A stretch of 64,000 nucleotides of DNA from Haloarcula sp. H-GB4 (GTDB lineage: Archaea; Halobacteriota; Halobacteria; Halobacteriales; Haloarculaceae): positions 1,488,001 to 1,552,000 of the forward strand of contig NZ_JAVDDX010000001.1 of NCBI RefSeq assembly GCF_030848575.1. The letters are read 5' to 3'. The notes beneath the pieces are model-generated. The model ran no database searches. It was not told the DNA's origin and worked only from the letters and a program-made list of their open reading frames with translations. How positions within the stretch are numbered: position 1 is the first letter of the stretch; each line of letters starts with the position of its first letter. The position numbers and the translations under genes are program-made. Below are positions 45,350-53,748 of the stretch, piece after piece.

Positions 45350-45619
45350 ATGCCTGTCGACAAGCAAGAGTTCGACGAGATACTGTCGTTCGAGCTTCAC
45401 GAACCCGCGGACATTCTTGACGCCGACAAACTGTACACCATCCCAGAAATCGCTCGCCTCCTGCAGGGCCTTCCGGCAGATGCAGAACTCAATGAGGCCA
45501 ACGAGTCGGTGTTCATCGACTGGGCCATCCCGTGGATGATCTTCAATCAGGACGACCTCGTGATCGCCGATCCGCAGGACGACGATGTTGTCGGGCTGTA
45601 CGGTCTCGCCGAGTCATGA
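45350..45619 (+). CDS. small conserved haloarchaeal protein (unknown function)
   Basis: An 89-residue acidic protein containing LYTIPEIARLLQGLPADAEL and a conserved aromatic C-terminal part (FIDWAIPWMIFNQDDLVI). No domain I can name with certainty. It overlaps the next gene in ATGA (45616-45619), so it is coupled to the P-loop ATPase and probably works with it. The ATG at 45350 is preferred over the upstream ATG at 45296, which would overlap the likely promoter region of the divergent kinase. Confidence 0.75.
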   Translation: MPVDKQEFDEILSFELHEPADILDADKLYTIPEIARLLQGLPADAELNEANESVFIDWAIPWMIFNQDDLVIADPQDDDVVGLYGLAES

Positions 45620-46440
45620 AGCTCCTCGTCGCCGGCAGTGACCGCGTCGACGCGGGCAAGACCACGTTCAGCGTCGGCCTGCTTGAACGAACCAGCGCTC
45701 AAGGATTCAAGCCCAGGGCGGGCAACAACTACTGGTTCGACCACGACGACTATCAGCGAGCAACGGACGAGAGGCGACTGTACGGCAAGGACGCAAAGCG
45801 CCTCGCGGCCGCGTCACCGAGCGACGTCGCGCCGGAAGAGATCAATCCGATTCACCGCCTGTGGCATCCCTCACCGGGGGCCGAAACGGGGCTGCTCGGG
45901 AAGGAAAACCAGCAGTTCGTCGTCGACCGGGTCGGCCGCCCGAGTGCCGAAACGGGTGTCGAGTATGTCGTCAACGGGACCGTCGACATTCCGGAGTCCG
46001 CTGCCGAGCGACTCCCGCTTGCCAATGCGCCACGAGTCACCTCGATCGCTGATTTCAACGACCTGATGCGGGTGATGCACGTCGAGGCGCTGGAGTCAGT
46101 CGCCACAGATATCGAGACGACGGACCGGGCAGTCATCGAGTCATACGGCGACGTGGCTCGGCCGCTGTCGGGTATCGAACCAGACGCCGTGGCCGTCGTC
46201 GAGCCGGGCCGAGCGCGTATCTACGACGGCGACCGGTACAGCAAGGCCTGTCAGATCGCCACCGGCGGCCCCGGTGACGGGCAACTGGAGGAACGGGTGC
46301 CGAACGTCGTCGACCTCATCGAGCAGGTCGCGGCAGTACGGCTACCCGCGCTCGACGGCGAGCAGCGCAGTGACCCGGCGGCTGTCGCGAATGCGTACGA
46401 CCACGCCTACGACGCGCTGCTGGCCTGTGCGTTCGACTGA
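45616..46440 (+). CDS. P-loop ATPase (unknown partner and function)
   Basis: A 274-residue protein beginning MKLLVAGSDRVDAGKTTFSV, a Walker A P-loop (GSDRVDAGKTT) at residues 7-17. A mid-region GGPGDGQLEERV and the rest are not easily matched to a well-known family. It resembles MinD/dethiobiotin-synthetase-like NTPases. Translation is coupled to the small 89-residue protein upstream (ATGA). The target is unknown. Confidence 0.72.
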   Translation: MKLLVAGSDRVDAGKTTFSVGLLERTSAQGFKPRAGNNYWFDHDDYQRATDERRLYGKDAKRLAAASPSDVAPEEINPIHRLWHPSPGAETGLLGKENQQFVVDRVGRPSAETGVEYVVNGTVDIPESAAERLPLANAPRVTSIADFNDLMRVMHVEALESVATDIETTDRAVIESYGDVARPLSGIEPDAVAVVEPGRARIYDGDRYSKACQIATGGPGDGQLEERVPNVVDLIEQVAAVRLPALDGEQRSDPAAVANAYDHAYDALLACAFD

Positions 46441-46461
46441 GAACTGTGTGCCGGCCTGCCC

Positions 46462-47037
46462 TCAGAACTTCGCGGCCTGTAATGCCAGTTCGATGTCCTG
46501 ATACGGCGCGTCGGTAACGCTCGGTCCGTGGCCGGTATGCATCTCCTGTAAGTCCTCGTCTGTGACCGACAGAACTCGCTCAATACTGTCGACAAGCAGG
46601 TCTCGGTTACCCTCATCGAGGTCTGTCCGGCCGAAGCTCCCGTTGGCGAACACGAGGTCGCCAGCGAACAGGACGCCAGCGTCGGCCGAGTAAAAACAGA
46701 GATGGTCGTTCTTATGGCCTGGCGTGTGCAGCGCCCGGTAGTCGTGGCCACCCAGCTGTATCGTCTCGTCGTCGGCGATAGCGTGTTCGATGCCATCCTG
46801 ATCCGTATCGTAGCCATACACCGGCACGTCGAAGGCGTCGACAACGCTGTCGAGGTTCTCAACGTGGTCGTAGTGGGTGTGGGTAACAGCGACAGCGTCG
46901 ATATCGTCAACGTGCTCTTCGACAGTTGACACCACGTCGAACTCGTTGCCGACATCCACCAGCACGGTTCGGTCCCCAGTGACGAGGAACACATTGCTCG
47001 TGAAGGCCTGTTGCCCACGGGCGAGATTTCGAATCAT
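46462..47037 (-). CDS. metallo-beta-lactamase-fold hydrolase
   Basis: A 191-residue MBL-fold protein. The metal site is visible as THTHYDHVE (residues about 66-74), the later TPGHKNDH (about 118), and an Asp in FAGDLVF (about 135). It resembles glyoxalase II-type or related hydrolases, but the natural substrate is unknown. The ATG at 47037 is preferred over the upstream ATG at 47139. It is divergent from the response regulator at 47160 and convergent with the ATPase upstream. Confidence 0.85.
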   Translation of the reverse strand: MIRNLARGQQAFTSNVFLVTGDRTVLVDVGNEFDVVSTVEEHVDDIDAVAVTHTHYDHVENLDSVVDAFDVPVYGYDTDQDGIEHAIADDETIQLGGHDYRALHTPGHKNDHLCFYSADAGVLFAGDLVFANGSFGRTDLDEGNRDLLVDSIERVLSVTDEDLQEMHTGHGPSVTDAPYQDIELALQAAKF

Positions 47038-47159
47038 TACCCGCTTATTTGCCGTCGTCCCGGATGTGGGTATCGTTCTGTCATCGATCGAGACGCGCTG
47101 CACGCCCGCACCCACAGGGCTATGTACGTGGATATGCAAACGAGGGATAGTAGAACATT

Positions 47160-47744
47160 ATGTCAGATTCGGACCTACCTGTGGTGCTTATCGTCGAAGA
47201 TGAACCAGATGTTGCCGAGACGTACAAACTGTGGCTGCAACAGGAGTACGAGGTCCGCATGGCACAGAACGGTGACGAGGGCCTAGAGCAACTGGATGCG
47301 GATGTCGACGTGGTGCTGCTCGACCGGATGATGCCCGGACTTTCTGGAGACGAGGTGCTTGAGCGTATTCGCGAGCGTGACCTAGGCTGTCGGGTAGCGA
47401 TGGTCACCGCCGTCGAGCCGGACTTCGATATTCTGGAGATGGGCTTTGACGCATACCTCTCGAAGCCGATCCGGAGCGAACAGCTCCACGAGACGGTCGA
47501 CAATCTGCTTGACCGCTCTGAATATGACTCGCTGCTGCAGGAATACTACGCACTCGTCGAGAAGCAGGCGACGCTCGAAGCGACGAAATCGAGCGCGGAA
47601 CTGGCCGAAAGCGACCAGTACGACGAGCTGAGCCAGAGAATCGCGGAGATGCGAGACGACCTCTCAGATACACTCGGTGGCATCGAAGACGACTCCGATT
47701 TCATCGCAACGCTTCGCGGACTGAGCGACGATGAAGACAACTGA
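47160..47744 (+). CDS. response regulator with HalX domain
   Basis: A 194-residue protein. Residues 1-115 are a receiver domain: VLIVEDEPDVAETY holds the acidic pocket, DVVLLDRMMPG the phosphoacceptor Asp near residue 55, and AYLSKPI the conserved Lys. Residues about 125-190 are the HalX domain, a helical element found in haloarchaeal response regulators (LLQEYYALVEKQATLEAT). It probably acts in a phosphorelay. It precedes, and nearly overlaps, the RecA-like gene at 47755. Confidence 0.92.
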   Translation: MSDSDLPVVLIVEDEPDVAETYKLWLQQEYEVRMAQNGDEGLEQLDADVDVVLLDRMMPGLSGDEVLERIRERDLGCRVAMVTAVEPDFDILEMGFDAYLSKPIRSEQLHETVDNLLDRSEYDSLLQEYYALVEKQATLEATKSSAELAESDQYDELSQRIAEMRDDLSDTLGGIEDDSDFIATLRGLSDDEDN

Positions 47745-47754
47745 GCGACAAACA

Positions 47755-48414
47755 ATGTATGATCTCACCTCAGTACTAGAGTTCGATGCGCTCAGTGAGG
47801 TCCGGCCAGGGTCTAGCATCCTGATATCCGGTCCAGCAATGAGCGGGAAGGAACGACTCGCATACGATATTCTCGCCGACGGGTTGGACAAGGGTGACGG
47901 CGCGGTGGTCGTGACGACCGGTGACGGCGCGGGCAGCGTCGTCGAGGAGTTCCGGTCGCTCGTGCCCGACCTCGACGACTCCCAACTCGGTGTTATCGAC
48001 TGTCGGGGCGAAGGTGGCACGGACGAGGAGGCAATCGGTAACGCCCACGCGCACCACGTCTCTTCGCCCGGTGATCTCACCGGCATCGGTATCGGCATCA
48101 CGAAGGCGCTGGAAGGGCTGCACAACGCCGGTAACGAACAGGGCCGTCTGGCCCTCGTCTCGCTGTCGACGATGCTGACCTACACGGACAAGAAGACCGT
48201 CTTCAAGTTCTGTCACGTGCTGTCCTCGCGGCTGGACTCCGCGGGCTACATCGGTGTGTTTACTATCGATTCGGGAGCCCACGACGACCAGACCCTGCAG
48301 GTCATCAAGCAGGCATTCGACGGGATGATTGACGTTCGCGACGCCGAGGGCGGCGGCCGAGAGGCCCGCGTGCTCGGCCTTGCCGGCGAACCGACCGACT
48401 GGCAGGATATCTGA
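47755..48414 (+). CDS. degenerate RecA/KaiC-like (DUF7504-type) signalling protein
   Basis: A 219-residue protein resembling the RecA-superfamily ATPases implicated in haloarchaeal signalling. The Walker A-like sequence GPAMSGKER (near residue 26) lacks the usual Thr/Ser after Lys (Glu instead), so ATP hydrolysis may be lost. Later parts, such as LALVSLSTMLTYTDKKTVF, look like the Walker B region. It follows the HalX response regulator by 10 bases (or overlaps it if the ATG at 47731 is used), so it probably belongs to the same signalling unit. Either start is possible. Confidence 0.75.
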   Translation: MYDLTSVLEFDALSEVRPGSSILISGPAMSGKERLAYDILADGLDKGDGAVVVTTGDGAGSVVEEFRSLVPDLDDSQLGVIDCRGEGGTDEEAIGNAHAHHVSSPGDLTGIGIGITKALEGLHNAGNEQGRLALVSLSTMLTYTDKKTVFKFCHVLSSRLDSAGYIGVFTIDSGAHDDQTLQVIKQAFDGMIDVRDAEGGGREARVLGLAGEPTDWQDI

Positions 48415-48496
48415 GTACGAGGCTATCCACAGGCGGTCCGAACTCCGTGTCGGTCCGGGAAGGAAGTATTTTGCCGCTCCGGGACACCCTCCCGAT

Positions 48497-49240
48497 ATGG
48501 ACGTAAAGCTGCTCGAAGCGACAGACGACCCTGAGGATCTCATCTGCAAGGCAGCACGCAACGACTACAGCGACACCTCCGTCGGCAGCCAGTCGTTCGA
48601 AGCGACAATGGCTGAGGTCGACGGGGATACTCTTGACGACAAAAAGGAGACGCTCATCGGGCATCTACTCGACCACGGCCACTTCGGCCCCTTCGAACAC
48701 GCGCAGGCGACCTTCGCCGTCGAAGGCGTCTCCCGCTCCTGTATGGCCCAGATCACCCGTCACCGACACGTCTCATTTGATGTACAGTCGATGCGGTACG
48801 TCTCCTTCGACGATATTGACCCCGAAGCCGTCCGCGAGGGAGAACTTGTCGTGACGCCACCGTCCGCAACGGACCCGGACTGGATCGGCCGGAACCAACA
48901 GAAAGCGAGCGTCTCTGACGACGAGTTCGAGAAGCGAACGGAGATATTCAAAGACACCATCGAGCAGGCGGTCGAATCGTATCAGGAGCTGCTTGAACTC
49001 GGAATGCCGCCGGAGGACGCCCGGTTCGTGCTGCCAATCGGGACCAAGGTGAACATCGTGATGTCGATGAACGCCCGGATGCTGATGCACGTCGCGGATA
49101 TGCGGGCTGCGGCGGACGCACAGTGGGAGATCCGGGAGATGACCGAGGAGATGCTTGACCTGGCAGCCGACTGGTGTCCCAAGACCTTCGAGTACTACGA
49201 CGAAGAGATGAAGGGGCGCAAGAACCGGCTCGCTCCCTGA
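48497..49240 (+). CDS. thyX: flavin-dependent thymidylate synthase
   Basis: A 247-residue ThyX. The family motif RHRHVSFDVQSMRY (the RHRx7S pattern) is near residue 90, and the following FPIG-like RFVLPIGTKVNIVMSMNARMLMH and the C-terminal AADWCPKTFEYY complete the family. It makes dTMP from dUMP using FAD, NADPH and methylenetetrahydrofolate. The ATG at 48497 is chosen; the frame runs further upstream but looks like shadow sequence. Confidence 0.95.
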   Translation: MDVKLLEATDDPEDLICKAARNDYSDTSVGSQSFEATMAEVDGDTLDDKKETLIGHLLDHGHFGPFEHAQATFAVEGVSRSCMAQITRHRHVSFDVQSMRYVSFDDIDPEAVREGELVVTPPSATDPDWIGRNQQKASVSDDEFEKRTEIFKDTIEQAVESYQELLELGMPPEDARFVLPIGTKVNIVMSMNARMLMHVADMRAAADAQWEIREMTEEMLDLAADWCPKTFEYYDEEMKGRKNRLAP

Positions 49241-49437
49241 CAGGTCCGGCACTCTTTCCAACGTTCAGAGCGGCTATCTCCGGCCACAACCATCGACAAT
49301 CGTTGAATCGACCTTGATACTCACAACGGCAATAGGAAGACACAACTCGTTTTGCTGCATAAATGGCCGGGCTTCAGAGTATCAAAAGACGAAACGAGTA
49401 CGACACATTCATTACCGCACATCCTAGATGAACAATC

Positions 49438-49611
49438 GTGTCTTACGAGGTTGAACGTCCCACCCGTCGGTCGGGAACTGCGCCTGATGTGATGTGTGCT
49501 GTCGACGATGTCGACGGCCAGCAGCGGTTCGTCATCGCCGATATTGCCCACGATGACACCTGGATTTCGATGGTAGCGGACGAGACCTGTACACTTACAG
49601 CCTGGCGATAA
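49438..49611 (+). CDS. 57-residue conserved haloarchaeal protein (small)
   Basis: Read directly: GTG at 49438, stop TAA at 49609-49611. It encodes 57 residues, starting VSYEVERPTRRSGTAPD, with DGQQRFVIADIAHDDTWISM in the middle and ending in LTAWR. Balanced, protein-like composition with two Cys (20 and 51), and the central hydrophobic/acidic rhythm typical of haloarchaeal proteins. No function known. It lies 52 bases before the aIF2-beta gene on the same strand. Confidence 0.65.
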   Translation: MSYEVERPTRRSGTAPDVMCAVDDVDGQQRFVIADIAHDDTWISMVADETCTLTAWR

Positions 49612-49663
49612 CTGACGACCACCGGCTGAAAAGTTTTTGTTGGCTGCTCTGTGACGTAAGAGT

Positions 49664-50068
49664 ATGGAATACGACGACATGCTTGACCGGGCGATGGAAG
49701 AAACGCCCGAGATCGACGGCACAAGCGAGCGGTTCGAGGTCCCAGACCCGGATGTCCGACAGGAGGGCAACGCCACCGTCTACGAGAACTTCCAGTCGAC
49801 GTGTTCCCGACTCGGACGTGAGGACGACCACGTAATGAAGTTCCTCCAGAACGACCTCGGGACGAGCGGCCACATCGACGAGAGCGGTCGAGCGCGCCTG
49901 ACCGGTGAGTTCGATGCCGACCGTATCGAGGCGTCCATCGACGACTACGTCGACGAGTTCGTGCTCTGCTCAGAGTGTGGACTGCCAGACACGCAACTGG
50001 AACGGGAACAGGGTGCGCTGTTGCTTCGCTGTGAGGCGTGTGGCGCACGCTCGGCGACGAGCGAGTAG
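49664..50068 (+). CDS. eif2b: translation initiation factor 2 subunit beta
   Basis: A 134-residue aIF2-beta, a subunit of the GTPase factor that brings initiator tRNA to the ribosome. The body has the conserved NATVYENFQSTCSRLGREDDHVMKFLQ and the C-terminal zinc ribbon has CSECGLPDT and CEACGARS. It has the expected archaeal length. Its stop (50066-50068) touches the stop of the minus-strand zinc-ribbon gene. The gene for a second aIF2-beta paralogue is not in the window. Confidence 0.95.
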   Translation: MEYDDMLDRAMEETPEIDGTSERFEVPDPDVRQEGNATVYENFQSTCSRLGREDDHVMKFLQNDLGTSGHIDESGRARLTGEFDADRIEASIDDYVDEFVLCSECGLPDTQLEREQGALLLRCEACGARSATSE

Positions 50069-50248
50069 TTACTGCAGCCCTTTCAGCGTCTGCAAGTCGT
50101 TTTCCGTACGGGTGAAAACGGCGAGCCGATGGCTCGCATGACAGTTCGGGCAGTGGAACGTCGTGTCGTGTCGCGGCAAGTCTGTCGGCGTCGACTCCCA
50201 GTCTTTCTTACACTCAGGACAGAGCAATCGCACGTACGCTTCCTCCAT
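50069..50248 (-). CDS. small zinc-ribbon protein (CPEC/CPNC)
   Basis: Read directly: ATG at 50248-50246, stop 50071-50069, 59 residues. It has CPECKKDW at 10-17 and HCPNCHASH at 32-40, a classic two-CxxC zinc ribbon. A minus-strand TATA-like run (TTTTTAT, near 50275) lies about 30 bases upstream. Function unknown; such proteins often bind nucleic acid or other proteins in haloarchaea. It is convergent with aIF2-beta, and no bases separate the two stop codons. Confidence 0.75.
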   Translation of the reverse strand: MEEAYVRLLCPECKKDWESTPTDLPRHDTTFHCPNCHASHRLAVFTRTENDLQTLKGLQ

Positions 50249-50321
50249 GTATGTTACTCACACACATAGCCAATGATAAAAAGCCTTGTCGTCTCCCCAT
50301 TAGTCTGCCTTCACCCGGGCG

Positions 50322-51290
50322 TCAGGCCGGAAGGTCCTCGGCTTCGAGGAGTTCCTTGTATCGGTTTCGGATAGTCACTTCAGAGATGTCAGCGACGTCG
50401 CTAACCTGACTCTGTGTGACCTTCTCGTTGGTCAGCAGCGCGGCGGCGTAGACGGCTGCAGCGGCGATACCGACCGGTGATTTGCCGGAGAGCATCCCAG
50501 ACTGGCGAGCACCCTCGATGAGATCTCGTGCCTGTCGCTGGGTCTCCTCGCTAAGTCCGAGGTCGGAGATGAACCGTGGAAGGTAGTGTTCCGGGTCCGC
50601 CGGCTGGACTTCGAGGCTGAGTTCGCGGACGATGTAGCGGTAGGTTCGTGTGAGCTCCATCTTCTCGACGCGGGAGACACGGGCCATCTCGTCCAGCGAC
50701 CGGGGGTTCCCGGCCATGCGAGCGGCCGCGTACAGCGCAGCGGTCGCGACGCCCTCAATGGAACGACCTGGGAGGAGGTCGTCACCGAGCGCGCGGCGGT
50801 AGATGACGCTGGATGTCTCGCGGACGTTCTGGGGGAGCCCCAGCGCAGAGGCCATTCGGTCGATTTCGCCCAGCGCCTGCTTGAGATTGCGCTCCTTGGA
50901 GTCACGGGTACGGAATCGCTCGTTCCAAGTCCGGAGTCGCTGCATTTTCTGGCGCTGCTCGCTGGAGAGGGAACGCCCGTAGGCGTCCTTGTTCTGCCAG
51001 CCGATGTTCGTTGAGAGGCCCTTGTCGTGCATCATGTTCGTCGTCGGCGCGCCGACGCGGGACTTGCGGTCCTTCTCGGCGGAATTGAACGCACGCCATT
51101 CCGGACCGTGGTCAATCTCGTCCTCCTCGACGACCAGCCCACAGTCTTCACAGACTGTTTCGCCGTGTTCAGTGTCCGTAACTACATTGCCACTACATTC
51201 GGGACAGGTCTCTACAGCCTCCTGTTCCGTCGACTCAGTAATTTTCTCGTCTCGTTCTCGTGTGCTTGTCCGCGTTGTTGATTCACTCAT
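50322..51290 (-). CDS. tfb: transcription initiation factor B (TFB)
   Basis: A 322-residue archaeal TFIIB. The N-terminal zinc ribbon has CPECSGNVVTDTEHGE and CEDCGLVVEE, the B-finger/linker follows (WRAFNSAEKDRKSRVG), and two cyclin-like repeats occupy residues about 120-215 and 220-315 (GRSIEGVATAALYAAARM and SPVGIAAAAVYAAALL). It recruits RNA polymerase to TATA/BRE promoters. Haloarchaea carry several TFB genes, and this is one of them; the paralogue number cannot be told. An AT-rich element (ctTAAAAttt, about 51321-51330) lies upstream. Confidence 0.96.
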   Translation of the reverse strand: MSESTTRTSTRERDEKITESTEQEAVETCPECSGNVVTDTEHGETVCEDCGLVVEEDEIDHGPEWRAFNSAEKDRKSRVGAPTTNMMHDKGLSTNIGWQNKDAYGRSLSSEQRQKMQRLRTWNERFRTRDSKERNLKQALGEIDRMASALGLPQNVRETSSVIYRRALGDDLLPGRSIEGVATAALYAAARMAGNPRSLDEMARVSRVEKMELTRTYRYIVRELSLEVQPADPEHYLPRFISDLGLSEETQRQARDLIEGARQSGMLSGKSPVGIAAAAVYAAALLTNEKVTQSQVSDVADISEVTIRNRYKELLEAEDLPA

Positions 51291-51946
51291 GATTGGAAGT
51301 CCTGTTCTGCCGGGTGCAGAAATTTTAAGACTATTTGGGGATTTGTCTTACCCTATAGTTAGTCCATAAAGTATATAAATCTTTCGCCGTCTTTCGGCAC
51401 AAACCGCGGGACAGCGGCGTGATAGGGTATAGCATGGCCCGCTGTAGAGATATATAACCTTGCCGATTACCGCCAACTCCCAGACATACCGCATAATCGG
51501 GGGACTGCAACGCCATGTGACTCCGTCGGTGCAGCGCTGAACGACCAGTCCACACCCCGCAACAGTCACTCCAGTTCGGTCGAGAACGGCGAGTGGGTCC
51601 CGGAATTACCGGGTCAGCGGGAGTCACAGTGTGGTTCCGCACATCGTGGGGGAGTGATATGATGTAAAAAGCGATGTTACCATCTGATGCAGTTTGGTTA
51701 TGATTACATACCAGATAAGTACAGACAGTGATGATAACGCCCTGTCACGGGAGCGGCCAGCGACGGATTAATTGGAGGCGTACGGACCACGGTGCCACCG
51801 AACTCAAGTACCGCAACGAACGGCATCCAGCGACTTGAAAGAGGCTGCGGTTCGCAGTAGGGCAGCAGCCCATCGGTCGAACAGATAGTAGTAGACTGAC
51901 AGACATTTCTCTGGGAGGGCCAACCCGATATCCATCGGACCGGGTT
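51291..51946. other. gene-poor region between TFB and DUF357 genes
   Basis: About 650 bases with no convincing protein gene. It holds the TFB promoter, a TATA-like gatatataacc (about 51450-51460), and a stretch from about 51465 to 51660 that is GC-rich with several self-complementary parts such as ccggaattaccgg. It might encode an RNA, but it does not match the landmarks of RNase P or SRP RNA that I know. ORFs on the minus strand here look spurious. Confidence 0.4.
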
Positions 51947-52231
51947 TCAGACAGTGAATAGGTGCCCCTCAGTTGGGACATCAAAGAGGCCGATACGCGC
52001 GCCCGCGTCCAACCACGCGTGTCCATACGAGAACGACGCCAGCGCGTTCACGAGGTCGTCGTCGTCTCTAAAGTGACGCCCATCTTCAAGATACGCCGAC
52101 GCCATCTCCTCACACTCTAGAGCGGCGTCGTGCATCGGCGTTCCGTCAGGCGGTGCGACTGATGCCGCGTCAAGTGCCTCAGCAAGCAGTCCCTCGTAGC
52201 GGTCAGTCTTCTCTTCGAGATCAGCGGCCAT
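51947..52231 (-). CDS. DUF357 family protein
   Basis: A 94-residue all-helical protein of the archaeal DUF357 family. The characteristic block ALASFSYGHAWLDAGARIGLF lies near residue 67, and ECEEMASAYLEDGRHFRDDDD precedes it. Members are small, widely conserved in archaea and of unknown function. The ATG at 52231 is chosen; upstream residues look unrelated to the family. It is divergent from the TrxB gene, with about 100 bases between them. Confidence 0.88.
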   Translation of the reverse strand: MAADLEEKTDRYEGLLAEALDAASVAPPDGTPMHDAALECEEMASAYLEDGRHFRDDDDLVNALASFSYGHAWLDAGARIGLFDVPTEGHLFTV

Positions 52232-52332
52232 ACCCTCAGCGAACGGTGGCAGCGGCCTAAGCGTGTCGTCCCAACGTGAGTTCGGCGCACGACAACACAA
52301 GCTAAATACGGCCTGGTAGTCTAACTTGGCTA

Positions 52333-53382
52333 ATGACAGAACCGGTCGAACACCGACGACTCATCGTCGCTGGCACGGGCGCAGCGGGACTGACAGCGGC
52401 CATCTACGCCGCCAGGAGCAACAACGACCCACTCGTTCTCGAAGGCGACGAACCCGGTGGGCAACTCACGCTGACCAGCGAAGTCGAGAACTTCCCCGGC
52501 TTCCCCGAGGGGCTCTCCGGGCCGGACCTTATCAACAATATGAAAGAGCAGGCCGAGCGCTTCGGCGCTGAGCTGGAACACGGTATCGTCGCCGATATTG
52601 ACGACAGCGAGCGGCCGTTCCGCGTAGAACTGTCGAACGGCGACGTGTACACCTGTGACGCCTTCATCGCCGCCTCCGGAGCCAGCGCCCGGACGCTGGG
52701 CGTCCCCGGCGAGGACGAGCTAATGGGCTACGGCGTCTCGACGTGTGCGACCTGCGACGGCGCGTTCTTCCGCGGCGAGGACATGCTCGTCGTTGGTGGC
52801 GGCGACGCGGCCATGGAGGAGGCCCACTTCCTCACGAAGTTCGCCGACACCGTCTACATCGCACACCGCCGTGAGGAGTTCCGCGCCGAGGACTACTGGA
52901 TCGACCGTGTCCAGCAGAAGGTCGACGAGGGTGAAATCGAGATCATGCGCAACACCGAACTGCTGGAAATGCACGGCTCCCCCGAGGACGGAGTCGACCA
53001 CGTCACCCTCGCACAGAACGACGAGGGTCATCCCAGCGAGAAGCTCGACGACGACGGGACCGAAACCTTCGACTTCGACGTTGGCGCCGTCTTCATCGCC
53101 ATCGGTCACACGCCCAACACCGGCTACCTCGAAGACACCGGCGTCGAACTTGACGACACCGGGTACATCCAGACCCACGGCGGCACCGGCGGCGACCAGA
53201 CTGCCACCGACGTGGACGGTATCTTCGGTGCCGGCGACGTGGTCGACTACCACTACCAGCAGGCCGTCACCGCTGCCGGGATGGGCTGTAAAGCCGCCAT
53301 CGACGCTGACGAGTACCTCGAAGCAAAGGCCGAAGCTACCGCAGAGGCAGAGTCCGAAGCCGCCGCGGAAGCCGACGACTAA
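52333..53382 (+). CDS. trxB: thioredoxin reductase (TrxB)
   Basis: A 349-residue FAD/NAD(P)H flavoenzyme. VAGTGAAGLTAAIYAARS near residue 10 binds FAD, the redox motif CATC (in VSTCATCDGAFF) is near residue 138, followed by the NAD(P)H motif GGGDAAMEEAHFL, and DVDGIFGAGDVVD near the end. It reduces thioredoxin. The C-terminal 20 residues are an Ala/Glu-rich tail absent from bacterial TrxB. Divergent from the DUF357 gene. Confidence 0.95.
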   Translation: MTEPVEHRRLIVAGTGAAGLTAAIYAARSNNDPLVLEGDEPGGQLTLTSEVENFPGFPEGLSGPDLINNMKEQAERFGAELEHGIVADIDDSERPFRVELSNGDVYTCDAFIAASGASARTLGVPGEDELMGYGVSTCATCDGAFFRGEDMLVVGGGDAAMEEAHFLTKFADTVYIAHRREEFRAEDYWIDRVQQKVDEGEIEIMRNTELLEMHGSPEDGVDHVTLAQNDEGHPSEKLDDDGTETFDFDVGAVFIAIGHTPNTGYLEDTGVELDDTGYIQTHGGTGGDQTATDVDGIFGAGDVVDYHYQQAVTAAGMGCKAAIDADEYLEAKAEATAEAESEAAAEADD

Positions 53383-53444
53383 CGCAGCTGCTTCTCCGTT
53401 CTCACATCCACAGACCCTTTAGGATAGCCCCCGGAGTCGATGGC

Positions 53445-53732
53445 ATGGCAACCGACACTGTCACGCTGACTATTGACGACGGCGAAGAGACCGACGAACT
53501 CACAGTTCCGAGCGAACTCGTGGACATCCTCCGAGAGTCGCCGGACGAGACGGACCCGCAGGTCGTCGGCGACATCGCGATGTTCGGCATGACCCAGCGG
53601 ATTCACAGCGCTGTCCACCACGCGCAGGGCGAGCCGGACGAGCAGATCGTCGCACTCGAAGAAGAGACCAGCGAGCTGTTCGAGGAGCGCTTCGGCCAGT
53701 CCTTCGCCGAGCTGACCGGTCACGACCACTAA
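53445..53732 (+). CDS. small conserved haloarchaeal protein
   Basis: A 95-residue acidic protein (MATDTVTLTIDDGEETDELT...) of balanced halophilic composition, with a beta-strand N-terminus and a helical rest. No known domain. It is 62 bases after trxB on the same strand and 16 bases from the convergent arfC, and a role related to redox control is only a guess from position. Confidence 0.7.
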   Translation: MATDTVTLTIDDGEETDELTVPSELVDILRESPDETDPQVVGDIAMFGMTQRIHSAVHHAQGEPDEQIVALEEETSELFEERFGQSFAELTGHDH

Positions 53733-53748
53733 TTCTACCGGCCAGTTC

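Noticed and set aside
51331..51642. 103-codon minus-strand ORF upstream of TFB
   Set aside because: Arg/Ser/Cys-rich and not acidic, so unlike haloarchaeal proteins, with no recognisable domain.
51440..51700. RNase P RNA or SRP RNA
   Set aside because: The expected landmark sequences of either RNA were not found in this stretch.
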